This document shows positions 6,622 through 16,737 of a DNA stretch of 64,000 nucleotides, piece by piece. Source of the stretch: Flavisolibacter longurius. Its GTDB lineage: Bacteria; Bacteroidota; Bacteroidia; Chitinophagales; Chitinophagaceae. Both the position numbers and the translations under genes were made by a program. Each line of letters begins with the position of its first letter. The stretch's first letter is position 1. The DNA is taken from contig JACJGO010000003.1 in NCBI GenBank assembly GCA_014163555.1, positions 62,001-126,000 on the forward strand, given 5' to 3'. The notes under the pieces are model-generated. The model did not search any database. It was given only the letters and a program-made list of their open reading frames with translations, and was not told where the DNA came from.

Positions 6622-9558
6622 TCAATCATCCGTACCATCCGTAGGAATCTCTACACAACTCCCAATAAAACCGATAAACTTTCCATCGGGTGAATAATTG
6701 GGCCGGCCCTTGCTCAGCAACAGGCGGTGGCCTTTTCCTTTTTTAATGCGGTATTGAATTGAAAATTCTTTCTTTTTATCAAAGGCATTGTCCATTGCTT
6801 TTTTTACCCTTGCTTCATCGTCGGCATGCATTTCCTCAATCCTGTTTTTGCCAATCACTTCATCCAGCAGCACATCGCGGTATTCGAGCCAGGCCTCGTT
6901 CACAAATTCCATTTTGCGGTCGGCATCGGCCACCCAAATCATCATCGGCGAGTGGTCGGCCATGTTCCGGAACCAGGCCTCTCTCTCAGCAATCACTCTT
7001 TGCGCCTGACGGAACTCCGTAATGTCCTCGATGGCTAACAGGATCAGGTGCTCGGCGTGCAGCTTGCGCACCAGGCGCCGTGCATTCAGCATCATCACCT
7101 TTTCGCCTATGCGCGGAAACTTGTGCACCACTTCGTAATCGTTCACCTGGGAGTTACGGGGAATAATGTCTTCCAGCAATTCCTTTAATCTCGGAATGTC
7201 CCACTGGTGACTTCCCACTTCGTACAGCATCTTGCCTTCGGTTTCTTCTTCCGTTACCCGGAAGGTTTTGTAAAAGGTCAGGTTCGCATTTTTAATGCGT
7301 AAATTTTTATCCAGGATGATAAGACTTTCGCGGATGGTGGTGTAAATCGCTTCGGAATACTCCTGTATCTCGGCCAGTTGTTCGTTGCGCATCTGCAATT
7401 CCTGGTTGATGGTCAGGAGTTCTTCGTTGCTGCTTTCCAATTCTTCTTTCGAGGTTTCCAGCTCTTCGTTAATGCTTTGCAGTTCTTCATTGCTCGAAAC
7501 AATTTCTTCGTTCACCGACTGCAGTTCTTCATTGGCGGCTTCCTGCTCTTCCACCAGCGTTCGCATGTCTTCCCGCAGGGAGGTAAGTTCTTCTTCCAGT
7601 TGCCTCACCCGTTGGTCTTTCGAGGCATCGCTGCTGATCTCTTTTGTTTCAACAAAACTTTCGTTGAACGTAACAAGAAAATATTTTTCAATGCTGTCGC
7701 CCTGGTGTTTGATGGGCACAGCTTCAATGGAAATCCGTTTTAGTTTGTTGTCCGAAATATTTTCTTCCCAGGTTTTGGTTTCCGCTTCGTTCGACTTGCT
7801 GGCCTTGTGTACCAGGTTGCGCAGCTCAAAGCCCAATCCCGGGCGGGCCATTTTCAGCAGGTTCAAACTAGCTTTGCCTGGTGTGGGTTCCAGGAACAGC
7901 CCTGTGGAGCCGCGAAACTGCACAATCTCCAGGTCCTGGCTAACCACCACACTGGGTGGTGTATATTTTCGCAGCAACACACGGTCCACCATCTTGTCCA
8001 GATCAAAATCTTCGTGCTTCATCTTGGGTAGTATAGGTTGTTTGATTTCTTTTTCTGTTTCGGGACCGCGAAAGGTCATTTCAAAAAAAGCCCTGGAGAC
8101 AGCGTCTTTTTTCTTTGCATAGATCTTGTATTTTTTTTCAAGCTGCGTAAACAGGTTGGCCGATGTGCCGATGGTTTCCGATTTGCCCAGCACCAGGTAA
8201 CCGCTGTTGTTGAGCGAATAGTGAAACGTGGTCATGATCTTTTTTTGCAGCATTGGCTCCAGGTAAATGAGCAGGTTGCAGCAACTCACCAGGTCGAGCC
8301 GGGAAAACGGTGGATCTTTTAAAACGTTGTGCGTGGCAAACACACACACGTCGCGAATGCTGCGAATGATGCGGTAGCTGCCATCAATTTTGTTGAAGAA
8401 TCGGTTCAATCGTTGCGATGATACATCAGCCACTTCATCTTTTGTATAAATACCCAGGCGGGCTTTGTTCACGGCTGACTCACTAAGGTCGGTTGCAAAA
8501 ATCTGCACATCGGTGGTCGCTGCTTTCTCACCCAAGATTTCCATCATCAGAATGGCAAAGCTGTAGGCCTCCTGCCCGGTAGAGCAGGCCGGTATCCAGA
8601 TGCGTACCGGGTCGCCGGGTTCTTTTTGTTGAACGATGCGGGGCAGCAGTGTTTTTTTCAGGTAATCGCAGGCTTCGCCGTCGCGGAAAAAGGTAGTGAC
8701 GTTGATCAGCAGGTCCTGGTAAAGTTGCTGCACCTCGCTGGCATTGTGTTTTAAAAACTGCACGTAGACTTCCAGTGTGTCTTTGTCGTGAATGATCATG
8801 CGGCGGATGATGCGTCGCTTGATGGTGTTGATTTTGTACTGGCTGAAATCGGTCCCGGTCAGGCGATGGATCTGTCGGATAATATCCACCAGGTTTTCGT
8901 CGCGGTCGTTGATGGTGTCTTCGCTCAGTTCACTCAGGGCTTGCTGGTAACGTTCCTGCTGGTCGGCCAGCTTGGCCAGTTCTTCGGCAATGCGCTGGGG
9001 CGAAAGCACCAGATCCACCACGTCTTCGGCGATGGCATTTCGGGGCATGCCGTTGTATTCGGCCGTGCTGTCCTGCGCAAAGGCGATGCCCCCGCTGGCC
9101 TTGATCGACCGCAGGCCAAGGGCGCCATCCGGTACATTGCCCGAAAGCAGCACACCAATGGTTTTTTCGCGGTATTGATCCGACAGTTGTGTAAAGAAGT
9201 CATTGATGGGCTGATAGCTTTTTGTTTTGACGGGCTTCAACGAAAGCTTTAATGACCCGTCGGCCACCGCCATTTTGCGGTTGGAGGGAATTACATAAAT
9301 ATGGTTGGGAAGAATCCTGGTGGCCTCCTTTGCTTCCTGTACGGCAAGGTTGGAAACCCGTTTAAAAACCTCTACCAGGTCCGATTCGTCTTCGCCATTG
9401 GAATGTTGGAGGTAGATATAGCTCATGCCGGTGTTGTGCGGCAGGTGTTTGATCAGTTCGGAAAACGCTTCGGAGCCACCGGTGGCAGCGCCAATGGCAA
9501 CAATGGCAAACGGGTCCAGCTTTTTGCCGTCGGGTTTTTTAGGAGAAATATTTTTCAT
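6622..9558 (-). CDS. CheB-CheR-PAS fusion protein; CheB nucleophile replaced by Ala
   Basis: This 978-residue protein joins a CheB domain (about 15-190), a CheR methyltransferase domain (about 215-480), a linker, a long Glu-rich coiled coil (about 640-735, repeated S(I/V)NEE and SSNEEL units) and two PAS domains (about 740-975). It has no kinase domain. The CheB motif normally GASxGG reads GAATGG, so the catalytic Ser is Ala, although His (LQHSNG) and Asp (VPDGALG) remain. In CheR, VTTFFRD and the SAM-binding CSTGQEAYS are present, but the usual SCRN reads SCCN. Both enzymes may therefore be altered or inactive, leaving a sensor scaffold. It diverges from the giant PAS kinase at 9975, a likely functional partner. 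Confidence 0.88.
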   Translation of the reverse strand: MKNISPKKPDGKKLDPFAIVAIGAATGGSEAFSELIKHLPHNTGMSYIYLQHSNGEDESDLVEVFKRVSNLAVQEAKEATRILPNHIYVIPSNRKMAVADGSLKLSLKPVKTKSYQPINDFFTQLSDQYREKTIGVLLSGNVPDGALGLRSIKASGGIAFAQDSTAEYNGMPRNAIAEDVVDLVLSPQRIAEELAKLADQQERYQQALSELSEDTINDRDENLVDIIRQIHRLTGTDFSQYKINTIKRRIIRRMIIHDKDTLEVYVQFLKHNASEVQQLYQDLLINVTTFFRDGEACDYLKKTLLPRIVQQKEPGDPVRIWIPACSTGQEAYSFAILMMEILGEKAATTDVQIFATDLSESAVNKARLGIYTKDEVADVSSQRLNRFFNKIDGSYRIIRSIRDVCVFATHNVLKDPPFSRLDLVSCCNLLIYLEPMLQKKIMTTFHYSLNNSGYLVLGKSETIGTSANLFTQLEKKYKIYAKKKDAVSRAFFEMTFRGPETEKEIKQPILPKMKHEDFDLDKMVDRVLLRKYTPPSVVVSQDLEIVQFRGSTGLFLEPTPGKASLNLLKMARPGLGFELRNLVHKASKSNEAETKTWEENISDNKLKRISIEAVPIKHQGDSIEKYFLVTFNESFVETKEISSDASKDQRVRQLEEELTSLREDMRTLVEEQEAANEELQSVNEEIVSSNEELQSINEELETSKEELESSNEELLTINQELQMRNEQLAEIQEYSEAIYTTIRESLIILDKNLRIKNANLTFYKTFRVTEEETEGKMLYEVGSHQWDIPRLKELLEDIIPRNSQVNDYEVVHKFPRIGEKVMMLNARRLVRKLHAEHLILLAIEDITEFRQAQRVIAEREAWFRNMADHSPMMIWVADADRKMEFVNEAWLEYRDVLLDEVIGKNRIEEMHADDEARVKKAMDNAFDKKKEFSIQYRIKKGKGHRLLLSKGRPNYSPDGKFIGFIGSCVEIPTDGTDD

Positions 9559-9974
9559 CGGGAAAACATCAGTTTAATTGCGGGTGCTTTGGGAAAGAGG
9601 CAAAATGCAAACGGAAAAAATAAAAATGACCTGTCTCAGTTGAACACGTTACTTCACATTTCGATCTATTATTTGACTTCGTCATCCCGCCGTCAAGACA
9701 ACCGTAAAACACAATGAAGGTAAGAAGAAAACAGAGGCATATCCGAAGGTAACACGTTCGTTAATCATAGCTTTTGCCATTTATTCACACTGTTTTTACC
9801 CCCCCCTAAAAACATTAAAATTTTTCCTGTGGGGAAAAACGTCTTATCTTGTTTAAATAGCTGTGCTATATTGCTGTCATTACAGCAACCCCACCCTTGA
9901 AACAAGGTCTCGCATGACCTGAAAATTGATTTGTACAACCGAGAATTCACCAATCTTTTCCATCCAAAAGGAGC
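9559..9974. other. Divergent promoter region of the two large sensor genes
   Basis: These 416 bases separate the CheB-CheR gene from the PAS kinase. No gene is seen. A run of eight C (9799-9806) sits between the perfect arms GTTTTTA (9792-9798) and TAAAAAC (9807-9813). A TATATTGC at 9867 might be a -7 box for the kinase, but no matching -33 box is at the right distance. Confidence 0.5.
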
Positions 9975-12900
9975 ATGCATTTGCAAGAACTGAAGACCAG
10001 GGAAGCAGTACGGTTTGAGGAGTCCACGGAGAAAAATGTTCGGGTCTTCCTCCACGCCTCCTATTTCGAATTGAATGGTACCTGGCAATGGGAACTGGAA
10101 GCAGACGCTGTGTTTGTCAGCGATGTGATGTTTTCATTTCCGGCCGATTTTGTTGGCACCAAAGCCATATTTCATCCCGACGATAGCAGTGCCATCAAAG
10201 AACTGTTGGCAACAGAAGATACCCTGCCATCCATCTCGTTTCGCATCATCACCACCTATGGCGAAGTAAAAACAGTAACAGGCGAAAACATTACGGTTAG
10301 CCGGAGTGAAACCCCGGCGGAAACCGTGCAAAAGGAAACGGTACAAGCTGTTGTGCAGGAGCTGGAGCAGAAAGCAACCCAGCAGCACCTTCGCCTGCTG
10401 AAAGAAGTCGGCAGCCGGAGCAGTGGGGTGGCGGGCAGTGGCATCTGGTATTACAATGCCGCTTCGGCGCAAACCTGGTATGCTGATTATGTTTTTCACC
10501 TGCACGGGCTGCCGGCCCAAAGCCTGAATGCCCACCTGCGCACCTTTCATCCCTTAATTTATCCCGAAGATGCCGAACTCGTAGCGGAGTTCATGGACAA
10601 AGCGTTTGCGGAAAGAGCACCGTTGCACATCGACTATCGCATTACCGTTGGCGACAGGATCAAATGGGTCGGTTACCGGTCGCACTGGTTTTTTAGCGAT
10701 CGGGGAGAAGAGATTCTCGGGGGTATTTTCCAGGACATCACAGAACAGAAAGCAACGGAGCGTGAACTGCATAACTACAAAGCCCTTGTACAGTTTCAGC
10801 GCCAGCAGTTACTGTACGATGAGCAGCAGGTAGGCTTTGGCCATTGGCAAATTAATTTGCTGACCCGCAAAGCCACTTACTCCGATCAATACTATCGCAT
10901 TTTTGGTTTGAAGCAGCAGTCGCTGGCACCAAACATTACCACCTTTCTTCATACTATTCACCCCGATGACCGGGCACTGGTAGAAGCGCTTAACAAAAAG
11001 ATTATCTACGAACACCAGGCGCCGGATACCGAATACCGCATTGTACGGACGGATGGTAAGATTCGCCACGTGGTGCAAAAAGCAAAATTACTGACCAATG
11101 AGGGGGAACTGGTTTTTTCCGGTGTGCTGCAGGATGTAACCGTGCAGCGTATGCTGGAAAGAAAAGGGGCTGCCCTGCAGGAAACCATCTGGAAGCAAAG
11201 CGTATTGGCGCAGCAGGTGGAAGAGATGGCCTCTGTATTTTCCTGGATATACGATCCGGAAGAAGGCAGCTATACGTGGAGCGATAGCTTTTACAGGTTT
11301 GTCGGCTTTTCAAAAAACCAACCGGGCAACATCACCGAAAAGACGGTGTTTTCCATTGTCCATCCGCAAGACGCCAGTGACTTCCAGGCCAATTGGAAAA
11401 GAGCCGCACAAAAAGGGGAACCGGCCAGTTTTGGCTTTCGTTTGATGCATCGGGGAGCCGTATCGCACATGAAGGCCGTTTTCAATCATCATACGTACAA
11501 TGAGAAAACCTATTTCATTGGCACGGTGCAGGATGCGACAGCTGAACACATCCTGCAGCAGCAACTTTCGCAGCGGGTGCAACTGGCGGAAAGTCTCACC
11601 GAAAATATAGCTGACCGGGTACTGATCACGGACGTGAACAACACGGTATTGCTCTGGAACGCTGCCAGCGAAAAAGCATATGGCAGGAAGAAGACCGATG
11701 CTGTTGGCGAAAACTTTTTCGACCTTTTCCCGCACCTGAAAACCGAAGAGGAAATCCGGGTGTTTCAACGGGTGTTGCGTGGCGAACGGGTGGTGCGGCA
11801 AGCACTTTCTTCGTCAACGAGCAAAGGGTATTACAACCTTTACCTAATACCGCTTTTTACAAACAGCGAAGTGTCTGGCATTCTGCATGTGGTGCACGAT
11901 GTAACGGGAGAAGTGGAATTGCGCAAAAACCTGAATGACCGCCTGCAGCTCATCGAAAGCATTGTGCAATCGTCGGTCGACCGCATTATTGCACTGGACC
12001 GTAACCTGAATTATCTCTACTGGAATAAAAAGGCGGAAGAATATTATGGCTTGTCCAAAGAAGAGGTGATTGGCAGAAACATTTTGGAGGTATTTCCGCA
12101 ACTGGTGAATGATCCATCATATGGCGAAATCCGTCGTGCCCTGCGCGGCGAAACGGTTCACATTCCTGTCAATCTTGAACAGAAAAAATATTTTGAAACC
12201 TATCTGGTTCCCATCAAAACTACTCAGGGTGAGGTAACCTCGCTGCTGTGGATGGCCCACGACCGCACCAACGAAATGCAGGCCCAGGCCGAGCAGCACA
12301 GGGCACAGCAGGAATTGAGAGAAGAGCACCGGCGCCTGAAAGAAGCGCAGGCCATTGGGCATGTGGGAAGTTTTGAGTGGAGTGCTACGGAAGATGTCAT
12401 TTTTTGGAGCGATGAAATGTACCGCATCCATGGGCTGAAGCCGCAGCGCCAGGCGATGAACATGGAAAAAGTAGTGGCGCTTGTTCACCCCGACGACCGG
12501 GATTTTTTCACCGAAAACGTAAGGCAGTGCCGCACGATGCCCATGACCAGGAGCTTTACCCACCGCATTGTAAAAGCGGACGGCGGTATCCGGACTGTGA
12601 TGCGGCGGATACAGTCCTTTGGCGATGAAGAAGGCACGGTCACACATCTGAGCGGAACCCTGCAGGACATTACCGAACAGAAGGCCGCCGAAAAACAAAT
12701 CAGGGAACAAACACATTTCCTGCATCGTGTGCTGGAAACCAGTCCGGACATGGTCAGCATCATGGACCTGCCTTCCAAAAAAGTACAGTACCTCAACGAG
12801 GAAACCTTTGCAGCGCACGGCTTCAGTCCAAAGCAGATGCTCACCAAAAGCCGCGAAGAACTGGTCAATATCATTCATGAAGAGGACAGACCTGTTTTGG

Positions 12901-15900
12901 CTACCTATTATGAAAGCCTTGCCGTTGCTTCAGACGACGAAACGGTGACAGCCAAATACCGGGCAAAAAATAGCCGTGGGCAGTGGAAATGGTTCTTAGT
13001 ACGGGGACGGGTTTTCCAGCGGGATGAACACGGAACCGTGACACAGATCCTGAACGTGATTGAAGACATCACACAACGGGAACAAGCCCAGCTGGAACTC
13101 ATCAGACTAAAGGAACAACTGGCCCAAAAAGCCACTGACAAATACCTCACGCTTTTCAATTCCATCGATGAAGGATTTTACCTGCTTGAAGTGGAATTTG
13201 ATGAAAACGGCAAAGCCGTTGATTTTTTATATCACGAGGAAAACCCGGCCGCTGTCCGCATCATGGCCACCAGCATGAGAGGGAAGAGAATTTCCGAATT
13301 CAGCACTGGTTATGAACCGTATTGGTTCGACATTTTTGGCAGCGTAGCCCTCACTGGCGAAAGCCAGCGATTGGAACGTTATGCGGCGCCCAATCAAAAA
13401 TGGTTTAGTTTCTATGTCACCAAAATAGGCGACGAAAAGAGCCGGCAAATTGCCCTCATTTTCCAGGATATTACTGACCGCAAACAGGCCGAAGAAGCCT
13501 TGCGGGAAAGTGAGGAGCGAAAAGCATTCTTGTTAAAACTAAGTGATGTTCTGGGGCCGTTGACAGACATTGCAGCTATACAATATACCGCTTGTGAACT
13601 CTTGGCGCAGACCCTTGGCGTGTCACGGGTGTATTATGGAGAAGTAACAGACGATGATCAGCACATCGTAGTGAAAACAGGATTTGCGGCTGCAGATGAA
13701 ATGAAGATTAGTGGCACCTTTCATATGGAGAGTTTCGGACCCCAAATCATTAACGAACTTCGAAAAGGCAAGGCGCTAATTGTTGAAAATATTAGGGACA
13801 AAACAGACCTTACTGCGGAAGAGAAGGCCAATTATGCCGCCCTTTCATTGGAATCATTTGCTGTATTTTCTTTGGTAAAGAATAACCGGTTTTCTGCCAC
13901 GCTTAATATTCATAACAATACACCACGGCGCTGGAGGGAGGGTGAATTGTTTATTATGAAAGAAACGGCTGAACGGATATGGACAGCAGTACAGCGAGCC
14001 AGGGCCGAAGCAGGCCTGAAAGAGTTTACCCTGAAGCTGGAACAGCAGGTAGAAGAACGGACGGCCGATTTGCAGGAAAGCAAGGAAATTCTGCAATCGG
14101 TTTTTGATGCATCGCTTCATGCCATCATCTTGTTTGAAGCCGTGCGGAATGATAGGGGAGCAATTACTGATTACAAAGTCCTTCTCAATAATGCCGTTAC
14201 AATCAAATGGAACGGCCGCAGCCTTGTTGGTAAACTCTACGGCGAAGAGTTCCCTCACATCAGGCAGTACGGCATCTTCGACGCCTACAGCAAAGTGATG
14301 GAAACAGGAGAACCCATGACGATGGAAGTGCTTTACGAAGGAGAAGGTTTCCGGAACTGGTTTATGATATCTGCCGTCAGGTATGGTGAAAATAAATTAG
14401 TGGCAACAGCCGAAGACATTACTGAGCGAAAGAAGGCCGAGGAAGAAGTGCAAAAAAATCTTACGGTGCTGAAACAGGCCGAAGACATTGCGGCCATCGG
14501 CAGTTGGGAGTACCACGTTTCGACAGGACGTTTTAACTGGAGCGATGGCATGTACCGCTTGTTTGATTTGCCGGTAGGCTCGCTGGTGCAACCCGACGTC
14601 TACTTGCATCATGCAATAGAAGAAGACCGTTCCGCTGCCAAACGCATCTTCAAAAACCTGCAGAAGCTTCACCAGTCTTTTGAAGAACAGATACGCATAA
14701 AAACAGGCAATGGTGTTCACGACCTGAAGGTGAAAGCTACCGCAATTGCTGATGAAAATGGAACCGTGCAACGCATTGTTGGTGTGGATATGGATCTGAC
14801 CGAGATTGTACAAGCGCAGGAGCAACTTGAACAAAGCCGGCACTGGCTGGAAGAAACAGCCAAAGCGTCGCCAGATGCCATCACCATTTATGACCTGGAA
14901 AAGAAAGAGCCTGTTTATCTCAACAACTGTTTGGCGGAGTGGACCGGCAAAACGCCGGAAGAATTGGTTGCCATGGGTATTGAAGGGCGGCTGCAATTGA
15001 TCCATGCCGATGACCGGCTGAACCTGTTGCATTTTAATGAAAAAATAAAAGCGGCAGATAATAGCCAATTGCTTGTAATCGAATACCGTCTTTACCGCAG
15101 CGATAGTTCCCTTCGATGGATCCGAAACCGCTCAAAAGTATTTCAGCGGGATGCTGCCGGTAAGGTGACGCATATCTTAAGTATTCTGCAGGATGTAACG
15201 GAAGAAAAAGCGGCCGAACGGGTGATGAAAACATTGCATGCCACACTGGAGAAAAAAGCGCAGGAACTGGAAATAGCCAATGAAGAAATTACGTCGTTTG
15301 CTTTTGTGGCTACTCATGACTTGCGGGAACCCCTGCGAAAGATTCACACATTCAGCAACCTGCTGCTGACCAGCGAAAAAAACCTCTCTGATAGCGGCCG
15401 TACAGCCTTGGAAAAGCTCAACGGTTCTGTCAATCGCCTCAGCCTGCTGATCAATGATGTGCTGACCCTGACCAAAGTGCATGTGGAAAACGAAAAGCCG
15501 GCACCGGTTGATCTAAACGTTTTGGTGGAAAAGATAAAAAAGGAAATGAGTGAAAAATGGGCAGGCGCTGTCATAGAAGCTGATCGATTGCCCATACTTC
15601 TGGGCGCAGAAAACCAGTTGTTTTTCATGCTAAAAAACCTGATTGGCAACGGCATTAAATTCCAGAAGAATAACAACAAGCCCCTTATTCGCATCGGGTT
15701 TATAACAGAGGATGCCTACATAAAGCTCACCATTACCGACAATGGCATCGGCATTCATCCGGATTATCATAAAAAGATTTTTGAAATGTTCAAGCGCCTG
15801 CATAGCCGCACTGAATACGAGGGCACAGGTATGGGACTGGCCATTTGTAAAAAAATCATGGAAAAGCATGGGGGCAAAATAACGGTGGCAAGTGAACCCG

Positions 15901-15950
15901 GCCGGGGCTCCATTTTTACCTGTTGGTTTCCGCTGGCGCTATCCACATAA
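9975..15950 (+). CDS. Giant soluble multi-PAS/GAF sensor histidine kinase
   Basis: This 1991-residue protein has roughly twelve PAS or PAS-like domains in series, many closing with a (Q/E)DIT(E/D) PAC motif. One GAF domain lies at about 1180-1345, preceded and followed by PAS domains. A histidine kinase core is at the C-terminus: phospho-acceptor His near residue 1781 in the HDLREPL H-box, N-box at LIGNGIKF, then DNGIGI and GTGMGLAI of the ATP-binding domain. There is no transmembrane segment and no receiver, so it should sense cytoplasmic signals and pass phosphate to a separate regulator that is not in this window. It is transcribed divergently from the CheB-CheR-PAS gene. Ligands are unknown. 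Domain edges are by eye. Confidence 0.92.
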   Translation: MHLQELKTREAVRFEESTEKNVRVFLHASYFELNGTWQWELEADAVFVSDVMFSFPADFVGTKAIFHPDDSSAIKELLATEDTLPSISFRIITTYGEVKTVTGENITVSRSETPAETVQKETVQAVVQELEQKATQQHLRLLKEVGSRSSGVAGSGIWYYNAASAQTWYADYVFHLHGLPAQSLNAHLRTFHPLIYPEDAELVAEFMDKAFAERAPLHIDYRITVGDRIKWVGYRSHWFFSDRGEEILGGIFQDITEQKATERELHNYKALVQFQRQQLLYDEQQVGFGHWQINLLTRKATYSDQYYRIFGLKQQSLAPNITTFLHTIHPDDRALVEALNKKIIYEHQAPDTEYRIVRTDGKIRHVVQKAKLLTNEGELVFSGVLQDVTVQRMLERKGAALQETIWKQSVLAQQVEEMASVFSWIYDPEEGSYTWSDSFYRFVGFSKNQPGNITEKTVFSIVHPQDASDFQANWKRAAQKGEPASFGFRLMHRGAVSHMKAVFNHHTYNEKTYFIGTVQDATAEHILQQQLSQRVQLAESLTENIADRVLITDVNNTVLLWNAASEKAYGRKKTDAVGENFFDLFPHLKTEEEIRVFQRVLRGERVVRQALSSSTSKGYYNLYLIPLFTNSEVSGILHVVHDVTGEVELRKNLNDRLQLIESIVQSSVDRIIALDRNLNYLYWNKKAEEYYGLSKEEVIGRNILEVFPQLVNDPSYGEIRRALRGETVHIPVNLEQKKYFETYLVPIKTTQGEVTSLLWMAHDRTNEMQAQAEQHRAQQELREEHRRLKEAQAIGHVGSFEWSATEDVIFWSDEMYRIHGLKPQRQAMNMEKVVALVHPDDRDFFTENVRQCRTMPMTRSFTHRIVKADGGIRTVMRRIQSFGDEEGTVTHLSGTLQDITEQKAAEKQIREQTHFLHRVLETSPDMVSIMDLPSKKVQYLNEETFAAHGFSPKQMLTKSREELVNIIHEEDRPVLATYYESLAVASDDETVTAKYRAKNSRGQWKWFLVRGRVFQRDEHGTVTQILNVIEDITQREQAQLELIRLKEQLAQKATDKYLTLFNSIDEGFYLLEVEFDENGKAVDFLYHEENPAAVRIMATSMRGKRISEFSTGYEPYWFDIFGSVALTGESQRLERYAAPNQKWFSFYVTKIGDEKSRQIALIFQDITDRKQAEEALRESEERKAFLLKLSDVLGPLTDIAAIQYTACELLAQTLGVSRVYYGEVTDDDQHIVVKTGFAAADEMKISGTFHMESFGPQIINELRKGKALIVENIRDKTDLTAEEKANYAALSLESFAVFSLVKNNRFSATLNIHNNTPRRWREGELFIMKETAERIWTAVQRARAEAGLKEFTLKLEQQVEERTADLQESKEILQSVFDASLHAIILFEAVRNDRGAITDYKVLLNNAVTIKWNGRSLVGKLYGEEFPHIRQYGIFDAYSKVMETGEPMTMEVLYEGEGFRNWFMISAVRYGENKLVATAEDITERKKAEEEVQKNLTVLKQAEDIAAIGSWEYHVSTGRFNWSDGMYRLFDLPVGSLVQPDVYLHHAIEEDRSAAKRIFKNLQKLHQSFEEQIRIKTGNGVHDLKVKATAIADENGTVQRIVGVDMDLTEIVQAQEQLEQSRHWLEETAKASPDAITIYDLEKKEPVYLNNCLAEWTGKTPEELVAMGIEGRLQLIHADDRLNLLHFNEKIKAADNSQLLVIEYRLYRSDSSLRWIRNRSKVFQRDAAGKVTHILSILQDVTEEKAAERVMKTLHATLEKKAQELEIANEEITSFAFVATHDLREPLRKIHTFSNLLLTSEKNLSDSGRTALEKLNGSVNRLSLLINDVLTLTKVHVENEKPAPVDLNVLVEKIKKEMSEKWAGAVIEADRLPILLGAENQLFFMLKNLIGNGIKFQKNNNKPLIRIGFITEDAYIKLTITDNGIGIHPDYHKKIFEMFKRLHSRTEYEGTGMGLAICKKIMEKHGGKITVASEPGRGSIFTCWFPLALST

Positions 15951-16166
15951 GAAGTGGAGGCCATCGGCCGGCTGAGTTTATTTTTTAAGCGTGCAAAAGA
16001 TTCCGGGGAAAGATGTCTGGTTAAAAAGAAATTCTTCTCCAAAATACCTGTAGAGAAATTCGTGCAAAATTGTATTCAGCTGCTCCAATTTATACGGCAA
16101 CCGGATATGGCAAAATAGTTGAGGACTAGAAACAAGACATTTTTAAAACCTTCAACAAATTTTATT

Positions 16167-16418
16167 ATGAGACGCGTATTTTTTATGGGTAGCCTAGCAT
16201 TGATTCTTCTAAGCTGTGGCGACAGTGGAAGCAATACAGAAAGCACCGATACATCAACAACTACCAATACAACCACAGTAACCGGTACAGATCCTAGCCC
16301 CGGCACAGGGATGAGTGCTGACACCGGTGTAGGAACCGGCACCAACGCCGGCCTTGATACGGGTAGCGGCACAACTGGTACGGGTACGGGTTCGGATACC
16401 GGCCGCCTCCAACGGTAA
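16167..16418 (+). CDS. Small Ser/Thr/Gly-rich lipoprotein
   Basis: This is an 83-residue predicted lipoprotein. Its short signal peptide ends in the lipobox LLSC, followed by GDSGS, so the Cys should be lipidated after export. The mature part is almost only Ser, Thr, Gly, Asp and Asn, with repeated T-G-T and D-T-G units, and looks unstructured. The ATG at 16167 (MRRVFF) is chosen over an in-frame ATG at 16119 because it places the signal peptide at the N-terminus. A paralogue follows at 16738. The function is unknown; a flexible surface or linker protein is possible. Confidence 0.65.
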   Translation: MRRVFFMGSLALILLSCGDSGSNTESTDTSTTTNTTTVTGTDPSPGTGMSADTGVGTGTNAGLDTGSGTTGTGTGSDTGRLQR

Positions 16419-16493
16419 AGGATCGCTGAAAGGAAAAGTGCCGAAACCACTCCCCTTTCAGCTGTTACTGGTCAATGATTTACTGTTCCTCAC

Positions 16494-16532
16494 AAAGCCC
16501 TGTTTGGCGGAGTTCAAATGGGGCTTTTTTAT
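16494..16532 (+). terminator. Rho-independent terminator after the first lipoprotein gene
   Basis: AAAGCCC (16494-16500) pairs with GGGCTTT (16521-16527), with extra C/G pairing near the loop, and is followed by a T-run. It lies about 75 bp after the lipoprotein stop codon. Confidence 0.6.
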
Positions 16533-16598
16533 TCCGGAAGCCTCCTCACAAATCTCTTTCGTGAATGATAGTCGTGAAGAATACGTCAATGGTCTCTC

Positions 16599-16628
16599 TC
16601 CACTCACCACTGACCACTCACCACTCAC
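16599..16628. repeat. Degenerate tandem words of the ACCACTCACC type
   Basis: CCACTCACCACTGACCACTC and its continuation are a run of three to four imperfect 8-10 nt units. The same words, in both orientations, fill the nuoL/nuoM spacer at 53435-53500. No left arm is obvious here. Confidence 0.6.
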
Positions 16629-16737
16629 GGGTAAAAAATCCATTTGTAAGACCTCTTATCGTATCCTGGGTGCCATCCTTTGGCAGAATAGTTGAAGCAG
16701 GTAGGACGATAATCTCGACACGAATAAATTTTGATCT

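Larger units (their letters stand above)
16419..16737. other. Spacer between the two small lipoprotein genes
   Basis: These 319 bases hold a terminator (16494-16532) and a tandem run of ACCACTCACC-like words (16599-16628). No gene is supported; an overlapping open frame has a random-looking composition. Confidence 0.6.

Noticed and set aside
7385-8122. 245-codon plus-strand frame opposite the CheB-CheR fusion
   Set aside because: It is a Ser/Leu-rich shadow of the coiled-coil region of the real gene.
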